A DNA stretch of 64,000 nucleotides, taken from Streptomyces lydicus (lineage in GTDB: Bacteria; Actinomycetota; Actinomycetes; Streptomycetales; Streptomycetaceae). Each line of letters opens with the position of its first letter. Within the stretch, counting starts at the first letter, position 1. The stretch is from assembly GCF_004125265.1 (NCBI RefSeq), contig NZ_RDTE01000003.1, forward strand, positions 3,038,001-3,102,000, in the 5' to 3' direction. Shown in pieces: positions 1 to 9,068 of the stretch. Made by a program: the position numbers and the translations under genes. A model generated the notes under the pieces. That model was not told the origin of the DNA, searched no databases, and saw nothing but the letters and a program-made list of their open reading frames with translations.

Positions 1-1
1 G

Positions 2-139
2 GTCCGCCCGATCGCCAAGCACGGCGTCTCGACCAACACGCTGCCACTCGAGGCGGCCAAGGGCCTGGTCGGGTCCTCCAAGGGCCTGCTCGCACCGGCT
101 CAGGGCCTGCTCGGCGGCCTTCCGCTCGGCGGCCGCTGA
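2..139 (+). CDS. C-terminal fragment of an unidentified protein
   Basis: An open frame enters from the left edge and ends at TGA 137-139. The 45 visible residues are rich in Leu and Gly (KGLVGSSKGLL, then QGLLGGLPLGG), which suggests amphipathic or low-complexity sequence rather than a catalytic domain. The upstream part is outside the window, so no family can be assigned. It converges on dapC and shares the terminator at 161-200. Confidence 0.6.
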   Translation, partial: VRPIAKHGVSTNTLPLEAAKGLVGSSKGLLAPAQGLLGGLPLGGR

Positions 140-160
140 CCGGCCGTCCGCCCGCGGACG

Positions 161-200
161 CGCAGGGGCCCGGGGAGTTCGCTCTCCCCGGGCCCCTGCG
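161..200. terminator. Bidirectional terminator hairpin
   Basis: A perfect 17-bp inverted repeat (arms 161-177 and 184-200) with a six-base loop, TTCGCT. It lies between two convergent genes, the partial gene ending at 139 and dapC ending at 217, so it can serve both. There is no T-tract, as is usual for Streptomyces terminators. Confidence 0.85.
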
Positions 201-216
201 CGTGGTCAGACGCGGC

Positions 217-1347
217 TCACTGCGCCAGCCGGCGCACCGCGGCGGCCACCCGCTCGTCGGTGGCGGTGAAGGCGATCCGTACGAACCGCTCCCCCGCCTC
301 GCCGTAGAAGTCGCCGGGGGCGACGAGGATGCCGCGCTTGGCGAGGTCGCCGACGGTGTCCCAGCAGGACTCGTCGCGGGTCGCCCAGAGGTAGAGCGAG
401 GCCTCGCTGTGCTCGATGCGGAAGCCCGCGGCCTCGAAGGCGCCGCGCAGTGCGGTACGGCGGCGGGCGTAGCGCTCGCGCTGTTCGGCGACATGGGCGG
501 TGTCGCCCAGCGCCGCGACGGTGGCGGCCTGCACCGGGGCCCCGATCATCATGCCGCCGTGCTTGCGGATCTGCAGCAGGTCGCCGAGGACCGCGGCGTC
601 GCCGACGAGGAAGGCGGAGCGGTAGCCGGCCAGGTTGGAGCGCTTGGAGAGGGAGTGCACGGCGACGAGGCCGTCGTGGGAGCCGCCGCAGATGTCCGGG
701 TGCAGCACGGAGACCGGGTCGGCCTCCCAGCCCAGCTCCAGGTAGCACTCGTCGCTGACGACCAGCACCCCGTGCTCGCGCGCCCAGGCGACGGCGCGGC
801 GCAGCTCGTCGGCGCCGAGCACCCGGCCGGTGGGGTTGGACGGCGAGTTCAGCCAGAGCAGCTTCAGGCCGCTGGGGTCCAGCTCCCAGGGATCGTCGTA
901 GGCGACCGGCTCGGCGCCGGCCAGGCGGGCACCGACCTCGTACGTCGGGTAGGCCAGGCGCGGGTGGGCGACCTTGTCGCCGGGGCCCAGGCCCAGCTGG
1001 GTCGGCAGCCAGGCCACCAGCTCCTTGGAGCCGACGACCGGCAGCACATTGGTGTGCTCCAGCCCCCGGGCGCCGAGCCGGTCGGCCGCCCAGCCGGTGA
1101 GCGCGTCACGCAGCGCGGCCGTCCCCCACACCGTCGGATAGCCGGGGCTGTCGGCCGCCGCGGTCAGTGCCTGCTGGACCAGCGCGGGGACCGGGTCGAC
1201 CGGGGTGCCGACGGACAGGTCGACGATGCCGTCGGCGTGTGCGGCGGCAGTGGCCTTGTACGGCTCCAGCCGGTCCCAGGGGAAGTCCGGAAGACGGTCA
1301 CGGAGCGACCCCCGCGAGACGGGCCGGGAGGAAGGTGCTGCGCCCAC
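217..1347 (-). CDS. dapC: Succinyldiaminopimelate transaminase
   Basis: A 376-aa fold-type I PLP aminotransferase of the actinobacterial DapC group, expected to convert N-succinyl-L-2-amino-6-oxoheptanedioate with glutamate to N-succinyl-L,L-diaminopimelate in the lysine and cell-wall pathway. The PLP lysine is probably K235 in the motif HSLSKRSNLAGYRS. Upstream are the substrate loop NSPSNPTG (about 167-174) and the SDECY block (about 198-202). The GTG start at 1347 is preceded by a GAGAG ribosome site. It lies 182 bp downstream of the ferredoxin gene on the same strand, an arrangement often seen in Streptomyces. Other class I/II aminotransferases are possible, but length and context favour DapC. 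Confidence 0.85.
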   Translation of the reverse strand: MGAAPSSRPVSRGSLRDRLPDFPWDRLEPYKATAAAHADGIVDLSVGTPVDPVPALVQQALTAAADSPGYPTVWGTAALRDALTGWAADRLGARGLEHTNVLPVVGSKELVAWLPTQLGLGPGDKVAHPRLAYPTYEVGARLAGAEPVAYDDPWELDPSGLKLLWLNSPSNPTGRVLGADELRRAVAWAREHGVLVVSDECYLELGWEADPVSVLHPDICGGSHDGLVAVHSLSKRSNLAGYRSAFLVGDAAVLGDLLQIRKHGGMMIGAPVQAATVAALGDTAHVAEQRERYARRRTALRGAFEAAGFRIEHSEASLYLWATRDESCWDTVGDLAKRGILVAPGDFYGEAGERFVRIAFTATDERVAAAVRRLAQ

Positions 1348-1444
1348 GGTGCTCTCTTTCTCGGTGGTGCCGGAACCCGGCGCACAACGCGCCGGTCCCG
1401 TACGGCGGGCTGGCCGTACAGGACCGGTTGGCGCCGTGCGACCT

Positions 1445-1464
1445 CTCCCGGCTCACACCGGGAG
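1445..1464 (-). terminator. Possible weak terminator after the ferredoxin gene
   Basis: A 7-bp perfect stem (CTCCCGG 445-451 with CCGGGAG 458-464) and a six-base loop, about 65 nt past the ferredoxin stop. GGGGGCACCTCCCGG-type stems of this kind are common between Streptomyces genes. It may reduce rather than stop readthrough into dapC. Confidence 0.4.
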
Positions 1465-1529
1465 GTGCCCCCGACGACATCGGAGGCGAGAGGGAGCGGG
1501 TGGGCTGCTCCCCCTTGGGCCTCGCGTCG

Positions 1530-1850
1530 TTACTGGTTCTGCGGCGGAAGGGCCGCGATGAAGGAGTGGTCGCGCTCGATCAGGCCGAGCTTGCTGGCGC
1601 CACCGGGCGAGCCGAGCTCGTCGAAGAACTCCACATTGGCCTTGTAGTAGTCCTTCCACTCCTCCGGGGTGTCGTCCTCGTAGAAGATCGCCTCGACCGG
1701 GCAGACCGGCTCACAGGCACCACAGTCGACGCATTCGTCCGGGTGGATGTACAAGGACCGCTTGCCCTCGTAGATGCAGTCGACCGGGCACTCCTCGATG
1801 CACGCCTTGTCCTTGACGTCGACACAAGGCTGCGCGATGACGTAGGTCAC
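1530..1850 (-). CDS. fdxA: 7Fe ferredoxin, [3Fe-4S][4Fe-4S] type
   Basis: A 106-aa electron carrier. The N-terminal cluster-binding block has Cys at 9, 17, 21 and 25. A second block, ECVDCGACEPVCP, follows in the order known for bacterial seven-iron ferredoxins of the Azotobacter FdI type. The C-terminal extension (about 45-106) is the usual one for this family. The GTG start at 1850 is chosen because the family begins (M/V)TYVIA and because a GAGGAG ribosome site lies about 9 bases upstream. The reading frame stays open further upstream but that part is Arg/Pro-rich and not protein-like. It is probably cytoplasmic; the redox partner cannot be told from the sequence. Confidence 0.92.
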   Translation of the reverse strand: MTYVIAQPCVDVKDKACIEECPVDCIYEGKRSLYIHPDECVDCGACEPVCPVEAIFYEDDTPEEWKDYYKANVEFFDELGSPGGASKLGLIERDHSFIAALPPQNQ

Positions 1851-1990
1851 GCTGTCGTTCCTCCTCGGTAGGGCCGGCGGACCGATTGGCAGTACCGCCG
1901 CTGGGCGCGCGGGAGCGCGGCGTCGTCGATGCCCGCCATCTAGTATCTCCGTTCCCGGGCGCGAGACGAACAAGAGGGGCGGTTTGAGCG

Positions 1991-3097
1991 ATGGAATTCC
2001 TGGCCGGCGGCCACGCAGAAGTCCGCATCACCCATGCTGACGTGGGCAAAAGGGTATCCGTCCGGCGCTTGACCGGGGGCGGAGCGGGGGAGCCGGCGTT
2101 CACGGACGCGGTCGGGGTTCTCACATCCTGGGATGAAGGTGTGCTGAGCATCACACGACGCAACGGTGAATGCGTCGCGATCGAGGAGTCCTCGCTGGTG
2201 GCGGCCAAGGTCGTGCCCGCCCGCCGCCCGGCCGCCGGCCCGCAAGGATCCCCGGACCCCTCCTCGACGGCACCGGCCCGCCGCCGGGGCCCGTCGGCCA
2301 CCGCCCTGGAACTCCAGCGGATCGCCGCCCGCGGCTGGCCCGCCGCGGAGACGGAACCGCTCGGGGAATGGACGCTGCGGGCCTCCGGGGGCTTCACCCG
2401 CCGCGCCAACTCCGTCCTGCCGCTCGGCGACCCGGGCGTCCCCCTGGACACGGCGCTGGAGCGGATCGGCCGGTGGTATGAAGCGCGCGGGCTGCCGGCG
2501 GTGATCACGGTCGCCACCGGGCAGGCCGGCACCGACGAGGAGCTGGCCTCGGCGCTGGCCGAGCGCGGCTGGGCCGCCGAGCGGCACACCCGGGTCCGGA
2601 TCGCGGCCCTGGCACCGCTCGCCGACCTCGACACGGATACTCCCTCCCGCCCCGTCGGGGGTGCACCCGCCCGCGTCGCCCTGTCCAGGGAACCGGACGC
2701 GGACTGGCTGGCGCTGTACAACCGGACCGGCGGGGGCGGCCCGAGCGGCGAGGCCGCGCGGGCCGCTCTGAAGGTGCTGACCGGCGGGCCCTCGGTGTGG
2801 TTCGCGACGGTGCACGACGCGGACGGCCGGGCGGCGGCGATCGGGCGGCTGGTCGTCGACGGGCGCTGGGCGGGTTTCGCGGCGGTCGAGGTGGCACCGG
2901 CCGCGCGGCGCCGGGGGCTGGCCACCCGGGTGATGGCGGCGCTCGCCGAGCGGGCCCTCACGGAGGGCGCCTCGGCCGCGTATCTGCAGGTCGAGGCGGA
3001 CAACACGGGCGCGCTCGCGTTCTACGACCGGCTCGGCTTCACCGACCACCACGGCTACCACTACCGGCGGGCCCTGCCGGGCGGCGGCCGGCACTGA
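1991..3097 (+). CDS. GNAT N-acetyltransferase with N-terminal SH3-like domain
   Basis: A 368-aa protein. Residues ~1-75 resemble the small SH3-like barrel found in mycobacterial Rv0428c / corynebacterial Cg3035 acetyltransferases (VGKRVSVRRL, then GVLTSWDEGVLSI). The C-terminal ~140 residues form a GNAT fold: the acetyl-CoA loop RRRGLATRV in motif A, then the motif B segment DNTGALAFYDRLGF. Members of this family are sometimes annotated as N-acetylglutamate synthases; the real substrate is unknown. The gene is divergent from fdxA with a 140-bp shared promoter region, and is followed after 17 bp by the SirB1-like gene, probably as one transcript. Confidence 0.8.
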   Translation: MEFLAGGHAEVRITHADVGKRVSVRRLTGGGAGEPAFTDAVGVLTSWDEGVLSITRRNGECVAIEESSLVAAKVVPARRPAAGPQGSPDPSSTAPARRRGPSATALELQRIAARGWPAAETEPLGEWTLRASGGFTRRANSVLPLGDPGVPLDTALERIGRWYEARGLPAVITVATGQAGTDEELASALAERGWAAERHTRVRIAALAPLADLDTDTPSRPVGGAPARVALSREPDADWLALYNRTGGGGPSGEAARAALKVLTGGPSVWFATVHDADGRAAAIGRLVVDGRWAGFAAVEVAPAARRRGLATRVMAALAERALTEGASAAYLQVEADNTGALAFYDRLGFTDHHGYHYRRALPGGGRH

Positions 3098-3114
3098 GCG
3101 GGGAGCCCACTGCC

Positions 3115-3999
3115 ATGCCCCACGCACCCGGACCCGGACCCGAGCCGGAACCCGAGCCGGAGCCGGACGGCGGCCGCGCCGCGCGGCGGCGGCAGTTCGC
3201 CGACGCGGCGCGTGCCGAGCGGCCCGATCTGGCGGTGCTGTGCCTGCTGATCGGCGCCGAGGCCGACCCCGCGCTGGACGAGGCGGGTGGTGACGCGGTC
3301 CAGATCGAGCTGGACCGGCTGGCCGGGCTCCTCCCCTACTCCCCGGCCGGTGGCCCCGGTGCCTGGGCCCGCAACCTCGCCGAGTTGCTGGGCACCCGCT
3401 GCGGCTTCGGCGGCTCCCCCGCCGACTACCGGCGGCTGGAGTCCTCGCTGCTGCACGAGGTGCTGCGGCGGCGCCGCGGCCTGCCGATCCTGCTGTCGGT
3501 GGTGTGGATGGAGGTGGCGCGGCGGGCCGGCGCACCCGTCTACGGGGTGGCCCTGCCGGGTCATTTCGTCGTCGGCTTCGGCGATCCGGCCGGTGCGCAC
3601 GTCCTGGCCGATCCGTTCGCGGGCGGGCGGCTGCTCACCGAGGAGGACGCGGGGATGCTGGTCGCCGGCGCCACCGGTGAGCCGCTGAGTGCGCGGATGA
3701 CGACGCCCGCCGATCCGCTGGAGATCGTGCTGCGGGTGCTCAACAACATCCGGGCCTGGGCGCAGGCGCGCCCGGAGCACAGCGCGGTGCAGCTGTGGGC
3801 GCTGGAGCTGTCGCTGCTGCTGCCGAGCCACCCGGCGCGGCTGCGCCTGGAGCGCGCCCAACTGCTGGTCCAGCGCGGCGAGTTCCTTGCCGGGGCGGCC
3901 GAGCTGGAGGAGTACGCCGGGGTGGTGGAGGCGGTCGACCCGGCCGGGGCGAAGGCGATACGGCGTCAGGCCGCCGCGGCGCGCGCCATGCTCAACTGA
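3115..3999 (+). CDS. SirB1-like transglutaminase-fold / TPR protein
   Basis: A 294-aa protein. After a Pro-Glu repeat tail (residues ~7-18) comes a SirB1-type N-terminal domain with the motifs RRGLPILLSVVWMEVARRAG and GVALPGHFVVGF, then a DPFAGGRLL block. A helical, TPR-like C-terminal part follows (about 220-294). Family members look like inactive or atypical transglutaminase-like proteins and their biochemical role is unclear. The ATG at 3115 has a GGGGAG ribosome site and falls just after the acetyltransferase stop. The last 34 bp overlap the 3' end of the convergent phosphatase gene, so there is no room for a terminator between them. Confidence 0.75.
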   Translation: MPHAPGPGPEPEPEPEPDGGRAARRRQFADAARAERPDLAVLCLLIGAEADPALDEAGGDAVQIELDRLAGLLPYSPAGGPGAWARNLAELLGTRCGFGGSPADYRRLESSLLHEVLRRRRGLPILLSVVWMEVARRAGAPVYGVALPGHFVVGFGDPAGAHVLADPFAGGRLLTEEDAGMLVAGATGEPLSARMTTPADPLEIVLRVLNNIRAWAQARPEHSAVQLWALELSLLLPSHPARLRLERAQLLVQRGEFLAGAAELEEYAGVVEAVDPAGAKAIRRQAAAARAMLN

Positions 4000-5093
4000 G
4001 CGGCGGCGGGGCTGCGGCGGACGACCAGCGCGGTCGCGTCGTCCTTGAGCTCACCGTCGGTGAAGCTCTCCAGGTCGGCCCGGAGGGTCTGGGCCAGCTC
4101 GGCGGGCTCCAGGTCCGTCCACCCGGCCAGCCGTTCGGCCAGCGGGTAGAACGCGCCGTCCTTGCCGCGCGCCTCGGTCACCCCGTCCGTGCACAGCACC
4201 AGCCAGTCGTCGGGCTCGGGGTGCACCCGGACGCTGTGCCGGGGCTCGCCGCTGAGCGTGCCCAGGCCCAGCGGCAGCCCGCCCTCGCCCTCCCGGCGTT
4301 CGTAGACCTTGCCGTCGCGCACCAGGTAGTACGGGATATGGCCGCAGGACAGTACCCGGCCCTGCGGCAGGCCGCCCGGGTCGCGCACCTCCATCAGCAG
4401 CGCCGTGACGAAGCGCTCGTCGGCGCCCTGCTCGACCGAGCGGGTGTTGTAGCGGGCCAGCGCCTGCTCCATGCGGTCGGCCACCTCCTCCAGCGAGTCC
4501 ACATGCTGGGCGGCCTCCCGGAACGACGCCAGCACCTCCAGGCCCGCCCCGATCGCCGGCATGCCCTTGCCCTGCACATCGCCGATCATCAGCCGCAGCC
4601 CGTGCGGGGTCTCGATGGCCTCGTAGATGTCGCCGCCGACCCGGGCCCCCTCCTGGGCGGAGACATAGAAGCCGTACGCCTCGACCGCGCCCGCGCTGAG
4701 CGGCAGCTCGCGCAGCATCGCCCGCTGCACCGTGTCGGCGACCATGCGCGTACGGGCGTGCAATGCCTCACGCTGCAGGCGGGTGCGGCACAGCACCAGG
4801 GAGAAGACGGCCACCAGGACCACGCCGAAGATGCTGACGACCCGGCTGGCCGGAGCCCAGTCGGGCACCGTGAAGAGGTCGACTGGGACCAGACACACCA
4901 CGAAGACGGCGGCCACCAGGAGCGTCACCCGGAACGAACAGCGCAGCGCGGCGTACAGCGGGGCGATGCCCAGGAAGGCCGAGATGTGCAGCTCAGGGCT
5001 GGTCGTGGCGTCCAGGACCGCGACGACGAAGATCGCAAGGATGAGCAGCGCGGGAGCAAGGCGTTTGCTCTCCGTCTGCCGGTCGGCAGGCAT
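3966..5093 (-). CDS. Membrane PP2C-type (SpoIIE) serine phosphatase
   Basis: A 375-aa protein with about four hydrophobic segments in residues ~12-102, then a short linker and a SpoIIE/RsbU-type PP2C domain. Metal-binding motifs are visible in order: VGGDIYE, IGDVQGKG, LCTDGVTEARGKDG and KDDATALVV. Such proteins dephosphorylate anti-anti-sigma factors or related proteins, with the membrane part as probable sensor. No sensory PAS or GAF domain is present and no partner sigma or anti-sigma gene is adjacent. It overlaps the convergent SirB1-like gene by 34 bp and sits 190 bp downstream of the response regulator gene, separated from it by GC-rich direct repeats. Confidence 0.85.
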   Translation of the reverse strand: MPADRQTESKRLAPALLILAIFVVAVLDATTSPELHISAFLGIAPLYAALRCSFRVTLLVAAVFVVCLVPVDLFTVPDWAPASRVVSIFGVVLVAVFSLVLCRTRLQREALHARTRMVADTVQRAMLRELPLSAGAVEAYGFYVSAQEGARVGGDIYEAIETPHGLRLMIGDVQGKGMPAIGAGLEVLASFREAAQHVDSLEEVADRMEQALARYNTRSVEQGADERFVTALLMEVRDPGGLPQGRVLSCGHIPYYLVRDGKVYERREGEGGLPLGLGTLSGEPRHSVRVHPEPDDWLVLCTDGVTEARGKDGAFYPLAERLAGWTDLEPAELAQTLRADLESFTDGELKDDATALVVRRSPAAAQLSMARAAAA

Positions 5094-5231
5094 AACACTT
5101 CAAGAGTGCGGGACGCCGCCCGGCACCGCACAGGGGCCAAGGTCCCCGGCGGCTCCTGGGGTGGGGTGGGGGCGGGGGCCGCAGCCGGGCTTTCGGGGCC
5201 GGGCCGGGGCCGGGCTCCCGGGGCCGGGGCC

Positions 5232-5283
5232 GGGCTCGGGCTTCCGGGGCCTGGACCGGGCTCGGGCTTCCGGGGCCTGGGTT
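5232..5283. repeat. Two 26-bp tandem repeats abutting a stop codon
   Basis: Two nearly identical 26-bp units (5232-5257 and 5258-5283, beginning GGGCTCGGGCTTCCGG) in a longer GGGCCGGGG-rich tract from about 5188. The last base touches the stop codon of the response regulator gene (5284). It may also work as a GC-rich terminator. Confidence 0.8.
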
Positions 5284-5889
5284 CTACAGCCAGCCCTTGT
5301 CGCGGGCCGTCACGACCGCCTCCGCGCGGTTGCGGGCGCCGGTCTTCTGGATGGCCGTGGAGAGGTAGTTGCGGACCGTGCCCCGGGACAGGTGCAGGGC
5401 GTCGGCGATCTCGGCGTTGGTGGAGCCGTCGGCGGCGGTCCGCAGCACCTCCCGCTCGCGCTCGGTCAGCGGGCTGGCGCCGTCGGCGAGCGCGGCCGCG
5501 GCCAGCACCGGGTCGATGACGCGCTCGCCGCGCAGTACACGCCGTACCGCCTCGGCGAGCCGGGCCGCCGGGGCGTCCTTGACCAGAAAGGCATCGGCGC
5601 CGCACTCCATCGCGCGCCGCAGATAGCCGGGGCGGCCGAAGGTGGTGAGGATGACGACCTTCACGCCGGGCAGCTCATCACGCAGCGCGGCCGCGGCGTC
5701 CAGTCCGCTGATGCCGGGCATCTCGATGTCCAGGAGCGCGACGTCCACGGCGTGGGCGCGCGCCGCCGCAAGCACCTCGTCCCCGCGCGCCGCCTGTGCC
5801 ACGACCTCCAGATCGTCCTCCAGCGACAACAGCGCGGCCAGCGCCTCCCGGACCATCGACTGGTCCTCCGCCAACAGCAGTCTGATCAT
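5284..5889 (-). CDS. NarL/LuxR-type response regulator
   Basis: A 201-aa two-component regulator. The receiver domain has the acidic pair at E8-D9, the phosphorylation site D54 in ALLDIEMPG and the conserved Lys in FLVKDAP. The C-terminal LuxR helix-turn-helix begins PLTEREREVL and includes the recognition segment LSRGTVRNYLS. The ATG at 5889 has an AGGTGA ribosome site; in-frame codons further upstream read as Arg/Pro-rich non-protein sequence. The 145-bp spacer from the kinase gene contains a short direct repeat (GTGTGTACGCCGG, 5980-6010). It probably controls the ABC exporter genes at the head of this gene cluster. Confidence 0.9.
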   Translation of the reverse strand: MIRLLLAEDQSMVREALAALLSLEDDLEVVAQAARGDEVLAAARAHAVDVALLDIEMPGISGLDAAAALRDELPGVKVVILTTFGRPGYLRRAMECGADAFLVKDAPAARLAEAVRRVLRGERVIDPVLAAAALADGASPLTEREREVLRTAADGSTNAEIADALHLSRGTVRNYLSTAIQKTGARNRAEAVVTARDKGWL

Positions 5890-6034
5890 GCGGGTCACCT
5901 TAAGCCGTATGGGGGAGCGGGAGGAGTGGGCCTGCCGGCGCATGGTCCGGTGCGTCTCCTGCGCCTGCGCGGGCCGCGTGTGTACGCCGGACCGCGTGTG
6001 TACGCCGGGCTGTGTGTGCGCCCGGACTGCGCGC

Positions 6035-7297
6035 CTACGCCGGGTCGGCGGCGGGCTCGGGGGATATCTCCGGGGCGGGGGCCGCGGCGCTCCCCGGGGC
6101 AGCAGCACTCCTCCGGTCCGCGGCCAGGGGTACGTAGGCCCGGAGGGCGAAGCCGCGGCCCCGCGGGGCGGGGCCGGTTTCCAGGCGGCCTTCGGCCAGG
6201 GCGAGGCGTTCGCGCAGACCGCTGAGGCCATTGCCGTCGTGCTGGGTGCGGGGCGGTCCGGCGCCGTCGTCGATCACCGTCAGGCACAGGCAGCAGCGTT
6301 CGTCGGCCTCCCACTCCTCGGCGAGCAGCAGCTCGCAGCGCTGGGCGCCGCTGTGCCGTACGACATTGGTCACGGCCTCCCGCAGCGCCCAGGCCAGCGC
6401 GCTCTCCGCATCGGTGGCGAGCCCGCGGTGTTCGCCCTCCAGCGCGGGGTCGGCGGTGACCTGCACCCCTGCCGTACGCAGCGCGGTCCGCGCCCCGGCG
6501 AGTTCGACGGCGAGCCGCGGCCGTCGGTAGCCGGTGACGGCCTCCCGCACATCGACCAGCGCCTGCCTGCTGACCTGTTCGATGTCGGCGATCTGCCGGG
6601 CGGCGTCGGACGGCCGGTCCGGCAGCATCCGCCCGGCCAGCTCGCTCTTGAGCGTGATCAGCGAGAGGGAGTGGCCGAGGAGGTCGTGCAGATCGCGGGC
6701 GAGGCGCAGCCGCTCGTCGTTGGCGGCGAGGCGGGCGACCTCCTGGCGGGCGGCGCGCAGCTCCGCGGTCGTATGGATCAGATGCTGTACCCCGACCATC
6801 ATGAAACCGACGCCCAGCGCGGGCAGGCCGTAGGCGAAGAGGTAGTAGCCGCGGATCTCCGGATAGCGCACCCCGACGGCGAGCAGCACCACGGTCACCA
6901 GGGGGATGGCCCAGCGCGACTCCCGCCAGGGCAGCACCACGGCGCAGGCCACGCTGGTGAAGATGAACAGCACCAGCCAGGAGAAGCCCAGCGTCCACGA
7001 GAGCGCGGTGGCCAGCGCCAGCATCAGGGCCGGCCCGCCGTACTGCAGCAGGCCGGTCATCTTCCACCACATGTGCCGGAAGACCAGCAGCACGTAGGAG
7101 AGCACGAAGAGGGTGATCCCCAGGCCGCCCCAGATCCGCTCGGCGGCGGGGACACCGGGCTGCAGCAGCTGGGCCACCGGCCCGGCCAGATACAGCAGCC
7201 AGACGCCGACCCACATCGTCTTGGCGACCGCCTGGCGGCGGTTGCGGGGCTCCTGCCCGATCCTTATGGGGCCGCCGGCCCCGGGCTCGCTCTCCAT
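6035..7297 (-). CDS. DesK-like sensor histidine kinase
   Basis: A 420-aa membrane kinase. About six hydrophobic segments span residues ~28-172, and no large extracytoplasmic loop is visible. HisKA_3 follows with the phosphoacceptor H204 in RLARDLHDLLGHSLS. A HATPase domain then shows the N-box ALREAVTNVVRHS and the G-box DGNGLSGLRERL. The C-terminal ~30 residues are an Ala/Pro-rich tail. This architecture is typical of kinases sensing membrane state or membrane-active drugs. Its start lies 11 bp after the permease stop, consistent with an operon ATPase-permease-kinase-regulator. Confidence 0.9.
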   Translation of the reverse strand: MESEPGAGGPIRIGQEPRNRRQAVAKTMWVGVWLLYLAGPVAQLLQPGVPAAERIWGGLGITLFVLSYVLLVFRHMWWKMTGLLQYGGPALMLALATALSWTLGFSWLVLFIFTSVACAVVLPWRESRWAIPLVTVVLLAVGVRYPEIRGYYLFAYGLPALGVGFMMVGVQHLIHTTAELRAARQEVARLAANDERLRLARDLHDLLGHSLSLITLKSELAGRMLPDRPSDAARQIADIEQVSRQALVDVREAVTGYRRPRLAVELAGARTALRTAGVQVTADPALEGEHRGLATDAESALAWALREAVTNVVRHSGAQRCELLLAEEWEADERCCLCLTVIDDGAGPPRTQHDGNGLSGLRERLALAEGRLETGPAPRGRGFALRAYVPLAADRRSAAAPGSAAAPAPEISPEPAADPA

Positions 7298-7307
7298 CTC
7301 CGGTGCC

Positions 7308-8045
7308 TCACGCCTTCCGGGTGTCCTTGCGGTAGAGCCAGGCCGCGCCGCCGGCGAAGACCAGCAGATACCCGGCCAGTATGGCCATGTCCTTCATATG
7401 CGGTGCCCCACCGGCCTCCACGGCGGTGCCGAGCGCGGTGTACGCATGTGTCGGCAGCCATTCTGCGATGTCCTGCGCCCACTGCGGCAGGACCGTCAGC
7501 GGCATCCACAGCCCGCCGAGGAGGGCCAGGCCGAAGTAGCACAGGATGGTGATCGGGCGGACCGCGTCACCGGTGGCCAGATAGCCGATGGCGACGCCCA
7601 GGGCGGCGAAGACGAAGCTGCCGAGCCAGGTGCAGGCGGCGATGGAGATCCACTGCCAGGCTTCGAGCCGTACGCCCTTGACCGCCGCGGCGACGATCAT
7701 GACCAGCAGGATCGACGGCAGGCTGACGGTCGCGGCGGAGGCCATCTTGGCGGCGACATAACCGCGTCCGGGCAGGGCCGTCAGCCTCAGCTGCCGCACC
7801 CAGCCCGTCTCCCGCTCCTTGGCGATGCGCTCGCTGTTGCCCATCAGCACGGCGGTCAGGGCACCGAGTGTGGCCATGGAGACCATGAAGTAGAGCGCCA
7901 TGTCCAGCTTCATCCCGGGGATCGGCTTGCTGTCCGCACCGCCGGCGATGATCAGGTACAGCGCCGGCGGATAGATCACCGAGAAGAAGAGGAACTTCTT
8001 GTTGCGCAGTGCGCGGATGATCTCCAGCTTGATCAGGGTGGTCAT
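7308..8045 (-). CDS. ABC-2 type exporter permease
   Basis: A 245-aa inner-membrane protein with about six transmembrane segments, the size and layout of ABC-2 drug-exporter permeases. Cytoplasmic ERIAKERETGWVRQLRLT after the second segment is a common coupling region. Its ATG overlaps the stop of the ATPase gene by four bases (8042-8045), so translation is coupled. With the adjacent kinase and regulator it forms a probable stress- or drug-responsive export module; the substrate cannot be deduced. Confidence 0.87.
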   Translation of the reverse strand: MTTLIKLEIIRALRNKKFLFFSVIYPPALYLIIAGGADSKPIPGMKLDMALYFMVSMATLGALTAVLMGNSERIAKERETGWVRQLRLTALPGRGYVAAKMASAATVSLPSILLVMIVAAAVKGVRLEAWQWISIAACTWLGSFVFAALGVAIGYLATGDAVRPITILCYFGLALLGGLWMPLTVLPQWAQDIAEWLPTHAYTALGTAVEAGGAPHMKDMAILAGYLLVFAGGAAWLYRKDTRKA

Positions 8046-9010
8046 CGGGCCGCCTCCTCGGCGGTGGGGGTCGCGTCGGAAGCGGTGGTCAGGGCGATGA
8101 AGGCCTGCTCCAGACCGAGGCCGGTGACTTCGAGGTGCTGCGGGCGCAGGCCGAGGCCGTAGAGGGCGTGGACGGTGGCATCGGCGTCGTGGGACCGGAT
8201 GCGGACCGTGCGGCCGGAGATCTCCAGGGCGGCCAGGGACGGCAGGCTCTGCAGCGCCTCGCGGTCGACCGGCTCGTCGAGCTCGAAGCTGACCCTGCGG
8301 GCGCCCGCCCTGGCCTTGATCTCGGCGGCGGTGCCGTCGGCGAGCACCCGGCCGCGGTGCAGCACGATCACCCGGTCGGCGATCTCGTCGGCCTCTTCGA
8401 GGTAGTGCGTCGCGAAGAGGACCGTACGGCCCTGCTCGGCCTGCCGGCGCATCGCGCCCCAGAAGGTCTGCCGGGCGGAGACGTCCATACCGGTGGTCGG
8501 CTCGTCCAGCACGATCAGGTCATTGGCGCCGGCCGTGGCGAGGGCGAAGCGCACCCGCTGTTCCTGGCCGCCGGAGAGCTTGTCGACCAGGCGGTCGGCG
8601 ATGTCGGTGATGCCGGCGGTGGCCAGGATCCGGTCGAGCGGATAGCCGCGCGGGTGCAGATCGCGGGCGAGCTTGACCAACTCCTTGACCTTGACGCCCT
8701 CCATCAGGCCGCCGCTCTGCAGCATCGCGCCGACCTTGCCCTGTGCGATGGCGCGCTGCGGGGTCGTGCCGAAGAGGGTCACGCTGCCGGAGTCGGCGTT
8801 GCGCAGGCCGAGGAGCAGGTCGAGGGCCGAGGACTTGCCCGCGCCGTTCGGGCCGAGGAGCGCGACGGTCTCTCCCGGGGACAGCTCCAGATCCAGGTCG
8901 GCCACCGCGCGCACCGCGCCGTAACTCTTGCTGACCCGCCGGAAGCTGACCACGGGTGCCCGGTCCGCCCCCTGCGCGGTGGTGGGTGTGGTGGTCGCTG
9001 TGGTCGTCAT
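8042..9010 (-). CDS. ABC exporter ATP-binding protein
   Basis: A 322-aa ATPase of the CcmA/DrrA type. The Walker A motif is GPNGAGKS, the signature is LSGGQEQRV, and Walker B is LIVLDEPTTGMD, followed by the H-loop FATHYLEEAD. A C-terminal ~80-residue extension is usual for the drug-exporter group. The ATG at 9010 follows a GGAAG-like ribosome site and begins a Thr-rich leader (TTTATTTPTT). It is the first gene of the four-gene operon, with an inverted repeat about 60 bp upstream of the start. Confidence 0.9.
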   Translation of the reverse strand: MTTTATTTPTTAQGADRAPVVSFRRVSKSYGAVRAVADLDLELSPGETVALLGPNGAGKSSALDLLLGLRNADSGSVTLFGTTPQRAIAQGKVGAMLQSGGLMEGVKVKELVKLARDLHPRGYPLDRILATAGITDIADRLVDKLSGGQEQRVRFALATAGANDLIVLDEPTTGMDVSARQTFWGAMRRQAEQGRTVLFATHYLEEADEIADRVIVLHRGRVLADGTAAEIKARAGARRVSFELDEPVDREALQSLPSLAALEISGRTVRIRSHDADATVHALYGLGLRPQHLEVTGLGLEQAFIALTTASDATPTAEEAAR

Positions 9011-9068
9011 GTGCTTCAGCTTCCGGGATCCGGCCCGCGCGCGGCAGTGTCGGCCGTATGCACTGTGA